From contig NZ_CP109190.1 of assembly GCF_041438805.1 (NCBI RefSeq), positions 5,518,001 to 5,582,000 on the forward strand: a stretch of DNA of 64,000 nucleotides. The letters run 5' to 3'. Origin of the DNA: Streptomyces sp. NBC_01707. Its GTDB lineage: Bacteria; Actinomycetota; Actinomycetes; Streptomycetales; Streptomycetaceae. The position numbers and the translations under genes are program-made. Below, piece by piece: positions 58,732-64,000 of the stretch (the first letter of the stretch is position 1; the number at the start of each line of letters is the position of its first letter). Below the pieces are notes generated by a model. It ran no database searches. It was not told the DNA's origin and saw nothing but the letters and a program-made list of their open reading frames with translations.

Positions 58732-61173
58732 ATGGCGGGGTTCTTCAACACATCACTGGCAGAACTGCCCGAAGTTTCCGCACTTTCCGACCGGCCCACC
58801 TCACTCGCGGCCGCGGTACTGACCGATGACAACCGCGTCATCGTGATCGTCGTTGCCGCCGTGGCCGTCGCCGCACTGATCGTTGCCAGGCTGCTGGTAC
58901 GCCAGGTGCTGGCGGCCGGTGAGGGCACCGAACGTATGAAGGAGATCGCGGCAGCCGTCCAGGAAGGCGCCAATGCCTATCTGGCCCGGCAGCTGCGGAC
59001 CGTCGGCATCTTTGCCGTCGTGGTCTTCTTCCTGCTCCTGCTGCTGCCGGCCGACAACTGGTCGCAGCGAGCCGGCCGTTCGGTGTTCTTCCTGGTGGGT
59101 GCGCTTTTCTCGGCGGCCACCGGATACATCGGTATGCGTCTTGCCGTACGCAGCAATGTGCGAGTGGCTGCCGCGGCCCGTGAGGCGACGCCGGCTGAAG
59201 GTGAACCGGAAAAAGATCTCACCGCCGTGTCGCACCGCGCGATGAAGATTGCTTTCCGCACGGGCGGCGTGGTCGGGATGATCACGGTGGGGCTCGGACT
59301 GCTCGGCGCCTCCTGCGTGGTCCTGGTCTATGCCGCCGACGCGCCCAAGGTGCTGGAGGGCTTCGGTCTCGGTGCCGCGCTGATCGCCATGTTCATGAGG
59401 GTCGGCGGCGGCATCTTCACCAAGGCCGCCGACGTCGGTGCCGACCTCGTCGGCAAGGTCGAGCAGGGCATCCCGGAGGACGACCCGCGCAACGCCGCCA
59501 CCATCGCCGACAACGTGGGCGACAACGTAGGCGACTGCGCGGGCATGGCTGCCGACCTCTTCGAGTCGTACGCCGTGACCCTCGTCGCCGCGCTGATCCT
59601 CGGCAAGGCCGCCTTCGGCGACGCCGGACTGGCCTTCCCGCTGATCGTGCCGGCGATCGGCGTGATCACCGCCATGATCGGGATTTTCGCGGTCGCCCCG
59701 CGACGCGCCGACCGCAGCGGGATGACCGCCATCAACCGCGGCTTCTTCATCTCCGCGGTGATCTCGCTCGTCCTGGTGGCGGTGGGCGTGTTCCTCTATC
59801 TGCCGTCCTCGTACGCCGATCTGGACGGCGTCACCGACCGCGCCATCACCTCGCACGGCGGCGACCCGCGGATCTTCGCCCTGGTCGCCGTTGCCATCGG
59901 CATCGTGCTGGCCGCGCTGATCCAGCAGCTCACCGGCTACTTCACCGAGACCAACCGGCGTCCTGTCCGGGACATCGGCAAGTCCTCGCTGACCGGCCCG
60001 GCGACCGTGGTGCTCGCCGGGATCTCCATCGGTCTGGAGTCCGCCGTCTACACCGCGCTGCTGATCGGCCTCGGTGTCTACGGGGCGTTCCTGCTCGGCG
60101 GTACGTCGATCATGCTGGCGCTCTTCGCGGTGGCTCTCGCCGGGACCGGGCTGCTCACCACCGTCGGGGTGATCGTGGCCATGGACACCTTCGGTCCGGT
60201 CTCCGACAACGCCCAGGGCATCGCCGAGATGTCCGGTGATGTCACCGGAGCCGGTGCCCAGGTCCTCACCGACCTGGACGCCGTCGGTAACACCACCAAG
60301 GCGATCACCAAGGGCATCGCCATCGCCACCGCCGTTCTCGCGGCGTCGGCGCTGTTCGGCTCGTACCGCGACGCCATCGCCACAGCGGTCGACGACGTCG
60401 GGGCCGGCGCCGGAGCGATGGGGCTGAGCCTCGATATCTCGCAGCCCAACAACCTGGTGGGGCTGATCCTCGGTGCCGCCGTCGTCTTCCTCTTCTCCGG
60501 TCTGGCCATCAACGCGGTGTCCCGGTCCGCGGGGGCCGTGGTCTACGAGGTGCGGCGGCAGTTCAGAGAGCACCCCGGGATCATGAACTACACCGAGAAG
60601 CCCGAGTACGGACGCGTCGTCGACATCTGCACCAAGGACGCGCTGCGCGAGCTCGCCACGCCCGGACTGCTCGCGGTGCTCGCACCGATCGCGGTGGGCT
60701 TCACCCTCGGCGTCGGGGCGCTCGGTTCGTATCTCGCGGGCGCGATCGGCACCGGGACGCTGATGGCGGTCTTCCTCGCCAACTCCGGAGGCGCCTGGGA
60801 CAACGCCAAGAAGCTCGTGGAGGACGGTCATCACGGTGGCAAGGGCAGCGACGCCCACGCCGCGACGGTGATCGGCGACACGGTGGGCGACCCGTTCAAG
60901 GACACGGCGGGACCGGCGATCAACCCGCTGCTCAAGGTGATGAACCTGGTGGCGCTGCTCATCGCCCCCGCGGTGGTGCAGTTCAGCTACGGGGCGGACG
61001 CGAGCGCGGGTGTGCGGACGGTGGTGGCGGTGCTCGCCATCGCGGTCATCGTCGGCGCGGTCTATGTCTCCAAGCGGCGTGGGATCGCCGTGGGCGAGGA
61101 CGGTGACTCCGGCGGCGACGACGAGGACGGCGGCAGGACCGCCGAGACGACCGATCCGGCGGCCGTTTCGTGA
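58732..61173 (+). CDS. hppA: K+-independent membrane H+-pyrophosphatase
   Basis: An 813-residue proton-pumping pyrophosphatase with about sixteen membrane helices. The pyrophosphate-binding signature is clear: DVGADLVGKVEQGIPEDDPR, then NAATIADNVGDNVGDCAGMA, with a second motif DNAQGIAEMSGD and a third in GDTVGDPFKDTAGPAINPL. Lys in GNTTKAIT marks the K+-independent subclass (K+-dependent enzymes have Ala there). GAGGAGG lies just before ATG 58732. The C-terminal tail is acidic. Confidence 0.95.
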   Translation: MAGFFNTSLAELPEVSALSDRPTSLAAAVLTDDNRVIVIVVAAVAVAALIVARLLVRQVLAAGEGTERMKEIAAAVQEGANAYLARQLRTVGIFAVVVFFLLLLLPADNWSQRAGRSVFFLVGALFSAATGYIGMRLAVRSNVRVAAAAREATPAEGEPEKDLTAVSHRAMKIAFRTGGVVGMITVGLGLLGASCVVLVYAADAPKVLEGFGLGAALIAMFMRVGGGIFTKAADVGADLVGKVEQGIPEDDPRNAATIADNVGDNVGDCAGMAADLFESYAVTLVAALILGKAAFGDAGLAFPLIVPAIGVITAMIGIFAVAPRRADRSGMTAINRGFFISAVISLVLVAVGVFLYLPSSYADLDGVTDRAITSHGGDPRIFALVAVAIGIVLAALIQQLTGYFTETNRRPVRDIGKSSLTGPATVVLAGISIGLESAVYTALLIGLGVYGAFLLGGTSIMLALFAVALAGTGLLTTVGVIVAMDTFGPVSDNAQGIAEMSGDVTGAGAQVLTDLDAVGNTTKAITKGIAIATAVLAASALFGSYRDAIATAVDDVGAGAGAMGLSLDISQPNNLVGLILGAAVVFLFSGLAINAVSRSAGAVVYEVRRQFREHPGIMNYTEKPEYGRVVDICTKDALRELATPGLLAVLAPIAVGFTLGVGALGSYLAGAIGTGTLMAVFLANSGGAWDNAKKLVEDGHHGGKGSDAHAATVIGDTVGDPFKDTAGPAINPLLKVMNLVALLIAPAVVQFSYGADASAGVRTVVAVLAIAVIVGAVYVSKRRGIAVGEDGDSGGDDEDGGRTAETTDPAAVS

Positions 61174-61480
61174 GGCGGGCGCCGCGAACGGCATGGCAGC
61201 CCGCAGGCAACGGCTGATCGGCAACTGGCCGGCCCGTCGGCGGTAGCGGCCGAAGGATGAAGGGGTGGGCGGCACATCTGATGATGTGCCGCCCACCCCT
61301 TCATTTGTTCGAAACGTTCGACTGTTCGACTTGTTAGCCCGTTCGCGTGCGAGTGGCATCTCCCTCATTTCCCTTGGTGCAAATGGCTGCAAAAGGTCAC
61401 CCACTGGACGCCTGGCACCCGGATGGAGGTCTTCCGGCGTGTAAGTTCCGGGGCCGAGAGCCTTGGAAGGGACCGATCCG
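61174..61480. other. intergenic region after pyrophosphatase
   Basis: About 300 bases with a strong terminator (61258-61303), then the promoter side of the lipoprotein gene. TGCAAATGGCTGCAAAA (61378-61394) is a direct repeat that loosely recalls a Nur box. Confidence 0.45.
61258..61303 (+). terminator. terminator after pyrophosphatase gene
   Basis: A 21-bp perfect stem centred on GGGGTGGGCGGCACATC/GATGTGCCGCCCACCCC with loop TGAT. Confidence 0.88.
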
Positions 61481-62086
61481 GTGAACAAGAAGCTTGCAGC
61501 CGCACTGTCCGGCGGTGCGGTACTCGTACTTGCGCTGTCGGGCTGCAGCGACGACAGCAGCAGCGACAACAAGGTCAACGACTGGGCCAAGAAGGTCTGT
61601 GACCAGGTCAAGCCCCAGCTGCAGAAGATCGCGAACGCCAACGCCGCCATCCAGCAGCAGACTGCCGACAACAGCAAGCCCGCCGACGTCCAGGAGACGG
61701 ACTCGGCCGCCTTCCAGCAGATCTCGCAGGCGTACAAGGCCCTGGGCGCTGCGGTGCAATCGGCGGGCGCACCGCCGGTCGACGGCGGCGAGGCCACGCA
61801 CAAGGAGGCCGTGAAGGAGCTCAACGCCTCCTCGGCGGCGTACGCGAACCTGCAGAAGAAGGTCGACGAGCTCAACACGAAGGACCAGGCGAAGTTCGCC
61901 GACGGTCTGAAGGGCATCGCCGACGAGTTGAACAAGATCAGCACCAACGGTGACGAGGCGCTGAGGAAGCTCCAGTCCGGCGAGGTCGGCACCGCCATGG
62001 CCAAGCAGCCCGGCTGCCAGAAGCCGAAGGCTTCGGTCGCGCCGACCGCTCCCGCGCCGTCCGCCTCGCCCAGCAAGAAGTCGTAA
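61481..62086 (+). CDS. small lipoprotein with helical mature domain
   Basis: A 201-residue predicted lipoprotein. The signal is MNKKLAAALSGGAVLVLALSG with the lipobox LSGC (Cys22). The mature part is largely helical and Gln/Lys/Asp-rich (VKPQLQKIANANAAIQQQ; AYANLQKKVDELNTKDQA), like a small coiled-coil bundle, and ends in a Pro/Ser/Ala-rich tail. GTG 61481 follows GGAAGGGA. Function is unknown. It is followed by a methyltransferase gene after 82 bases. Confidence 0.82.
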   Translation: MNKKLAAALSGGAVLVLALSGCSDDSSSDNKVNDWAKKVCDQVKPQLQKIANANAAIQQQTADNSKPADVQETDSAAFQQISQAYKALGAAVQSAGAPPVDGGEATHKEAVKELNASSAAYANLQKKVDELNTKDQAKFADGLKGIADELNKISTNGDEALRKLQSGEVGTAMAKQPGCQKPKASVAPTAPAPSASPSKKS

Positions 62087-62168
62087 CCGGCAGCCGTACG
62101 ACCGGCCCGGCGGCCCAGGTGGCTGCCGGGCCGGTGCCGTTGTCGGCGGGAGCGGCCACAATGGGCGG

Positions 62169-63677
62169 GTGAGTACGACCAGCCTCCCCGCGCCCGACCG
62201 TTCACCCCGGCTCCGCGAAGCCCTGCTTGCCGCCGCCTTCACCGCCGATGGGCTCCTCGACCTGCTCGGCGCGCCCGCCTATGCCGCGCTCGCCCGCAGT
62301 GAGACGGTTCCGGCGCTCCGCGCCACCCGAGGTGACGCCCCGCTCGACACGCTGGTGCGGCTCTTCCTGCTTCAGCGCCCCGTTCCGTACGAGCGGGCCC
62401 GGGCCGCGCTCCCGCTGGCCGAGTGCATCGAGGACGGCTGGGTGGTTCAGGAGGGCGACGAGGTACGGGCCACCGTCGATGTGCGGCCGTACAGCGGGCC
62501 CGAGGACCAGGACTGGTTCATCGTCTCCGACCTGGGCTGCGCCGTCGGCGGCGCGGGTGGCATCGGTTCGCACGAGGAGGGGGTGGTCCTGGGGGTCGGC
62601 GGGGCATCCACCACGCTCGCCGGAATCACCGTGCGCAAGCCGGTCGGCTCCGCGCTCGACCTCGGTACGGGCTCCGGCATCCAGGCGCTGCACGCCTCGC
62701 AGCACGCCACCCGGGTCACGGCCACGGACCTCAACCCCCGAGCCCTCGTCTTCACCCGGTTGACTCTCGCCCTGTCCGGTACCACCCCGGCCGACCTGCG
62801 CGAGGGTTCTCTCTTCGAGCCGGTCGGCACCGATACGTACGACCTGATCGTCTCCAACCCGCCGTTCGTCATCTCGCCCGGTGCCCGCCTGACTTATCGC
62901 GACGGCGGCATGGGCGGCGACGACCTGTGCCGGACGCTGGTGCAGCAGGCCGGCGACCGGTTGAACGAAGGGGGTTACGCACACTTCCTCGCGAACTGGC
63001 AGCACGTCGAAGGCGAGGAGTGGCAGGACCGGCTGCGTTCCTGGGTGCCGCGCGGCTGCGACGCCTGGATCGTCCAGCGGGAGACACAGGACATCACGCA
63101 GTACGCGGAGCTGTGGCTGCGCGACAGCGGCGACCACCGTACGGACCCCGCGCAGTACGCCGCGCGGTACGACGCCTGGCTGGACGAGTTCGAGGCCCGC
63201 AAGACGAAGGGTGTCGGCTTCGGCTGGATCACCCTGCGGAAGTCGCAATCGGCCGCGGAGAACCCGTCGATCGTGATCGAGGAGTGGCCGCATCCGGTGG
63301 AGCAGCCGCTCGGCGAGGCGGTGGAGGCCCACTTCGCGCGCCAGGACTACCTGCGGCTCCACGACGACGCGGCTCTCCTCGCCGATCACTTCACGCTGGC
63401 GCTGGAGGTGATGCAGGAGCAGGTCGGGCTGCCCGGCGCGGAGGACCCCGAGCATGTGGTGCTGCGTCAGAACCGCGGCATGCGGCGTGCGACGAAGGTC
63501 GACTCGGTCGGCGCGGGCTTCGCGGGCGTCTGTGACGGGACACTGCCCGCTGGCCGGATCCTGGACGCGATCGCCCAGTTGATGAACGAGGACCCTGTGC
63601 TGCTGCGCGACCGCACTCCGCAGGCGATCCGCCTGCTGGTGGGGGAAGGGTTCCTGGAACCGGCGGGGCAGGCCTGA
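62169..63677 (+). CDS. SAM-dependent methyltransferase with NPPF motif
   Basis: A 502-residue class I methyltransferase. The SAM site is SALDLGTGSGIQALHAS (about residues 162-178), TATDLNPRALVFT follows, and the catalytic NPPF motif lies in LIVSNPPFVISPGAR. NPPF enzymes methylate glutamine or adenine/guanine nitrogens, as in release-factor or rRNA methylases. A winged-helix-like N-terminal domain precedes it. The substrate is not fixed. GTG 62169 begins MSTTSLPAPDRSPRLRE. Confidence 0.87.
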   Translation: MSTTSLPAPDRSPRLREALLAAAFTADGLLDLLGAPAYAALARSETVPALRATRGDAPLDTLVRLFLLQRPVPYERARAALPLAECIEDGWVVQEGDEVRATVDVRPYSGPEDQDWFIVSDLGCAVGGAGGIGSHEEGVVLGVGGASTTLAGITVRKPVGSALDLGTGSGIQALHASQHATRVTATDLNPRALVFTRLTLALSGTTPADLREGSLFEPVGTDTYDLIVSNPPFVISPGARLTYRDGGMGGDDLCRTLVQQAGDRLNEGGYAHFLANWQHVEGEEWQDRLRSWVPRGCDAWIVQRETQDITQYAELWLRDSGDHRTDPAQYAARYDAWLDEFEARKTKGVGFGWITLRKSQSAAENPSIVIEEWPHPVEQPLGEAVEAHFARQDYLRLHDDAALLADHFTLALEVMQEQVGLPGAEDPEHVVLRQNRGMRRATKVDSVGAGFAGVCDGTLPAGRILDAIAQLMNEDPVLLRDRTPQAIRLLVGEGFLEPAGQA

Positions 63678-63741
63678 TCGGTGCTGTGCACGTCGACGGG
63701 CGCGGAGATCCTATGAGGCCGGAGGGGACAGTGGAGGCGCG

Positions 63742-64000
63742 GTGATCCGGATCGAGCTGGACGAAGCGACGCTCGGCGCGACCCGGATCGCCATCAGCCC
63801 GCTGTGGGACGCCTTCTGCAGCCTGCATCTGGCCCGGCCGCACCGCACGCCCTCCTGGCCGTACGAGGAGTGGGCCGTACGGGCCCGTGAGGTGCTGCGT
63901 GAGGACGACCGGACCGCGGCACTGCAGCTGCTGGTCGACGGCCCGGCGAACTTCCCGGACTTCCTGCTTCCCCTTCCGGTCGGGGCCTCGTCCGTCGAGA
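63742..64000 (+). CDS. hypothetical protein, possible winged-helix regulator (partial)
   Basis: The gene begins at GTG 63742 (MIRIELDEATLGATRIAISP, then LWDAFCSLHLARPHRTPSWP) and runs off the window after 86 residues. The start resembles ArsR-like regulators with an N-terminal DUF5937-type region that I recall in Streptomyces, but the DNA-binding part is not visible. It stands 64 bases downstream of the methyltransferase stop on the same strand. Confidence 0.55.
   Translation, partial: MIRIELDEATLGATRIAISPLWDAFCSLHLARPHRTPSWPYEEWAVRAREVLREDDRTAALQLLVDGPANFPDFLLPLPVGASSVE

Overview
This window looks like a stretch of Streptomyces chromosome. GC is very high, with strong third-position bias, there are many GTG starts and 1-4 nt gene overlaps, and long perfect hairpins serve as terminators. 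Several genes are actinomycete or Streptomyces markers: nur, rsiG, wblA, crp, bldG with its anti-sigma partner, a DUF4244 Tad-pilus locus and a membrane pyrophosphatase. No species can be named from sequence alone.

Left block (1-16916): a DUF1416 C-terminus, a DUF3099 membrane protein, a DsrE-like protein, three overlapping membrane-anchored paralogues, a nitrobindin-like protein, the nickel regulator Nur, a YgfZ-like folate-binding protein, D-aminoacyl-tRNA deacylase, RsiG (the c-di-GMP-dependent anti-sigma factor of WhiG), an asparaginase and an Eis-like acetyltransferase. An accessory-looking module follows: a GntR regulator, a HAD phosphatase and an APH-type kinase. Then come a quinone oxidoreductase/TetR divergent pair and a secreted FG-GAP protein.

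Mobile element (17121-22817): a degraded pSAM2-type actinomycete integrative element in the 3' half of tRNA-Pro(CGG). It has 50-bp direct repeats, 17-bp arm-type repeats, xis, a frameshifted int and a truncated, frameshifted repSA. No transfer gene is visible. It carries four small cargo genes, and it supplies the 3' half and a new terminator for the tRNA; the original terminator is stranded at 17071-17108.

Right block (22950-64000): metallophosphoesterase, YqeY, a class A PBP, WblA, two ArsA-like ATPases, DUF4177, RidA, NUDIX and MBL hydrolases, Crp, endonuclease III, CoA-type NUDIX, a MarP-like protease, alpha/beta hydrolase, a Holin-X protein, NhaA, acetyl-CoA synthetase, a SulP-carbonic anhydrase fusion, a P-loop ATPase, a degenerate Fic protein, a HAD-IB hydrolase, a seven-gene Tad-type pilus operon, a DEAD/H helicase, BldG-ApgA, H+-pyrophosphatase, a lipoprotein and an NPPF-type methyltransferase. 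The last gene runs off the window edge.

The developmental genes (rsiG, wblA, crp, bldG) sit among metabolism and envelope genes. The most open questions are the GntR-HAD-APH module, the degenerate Fic protein, the 551-nt structured convergent gap at 47844-48394, the hairpin-rich leader before the Tad operon, and the decayed integrative element.
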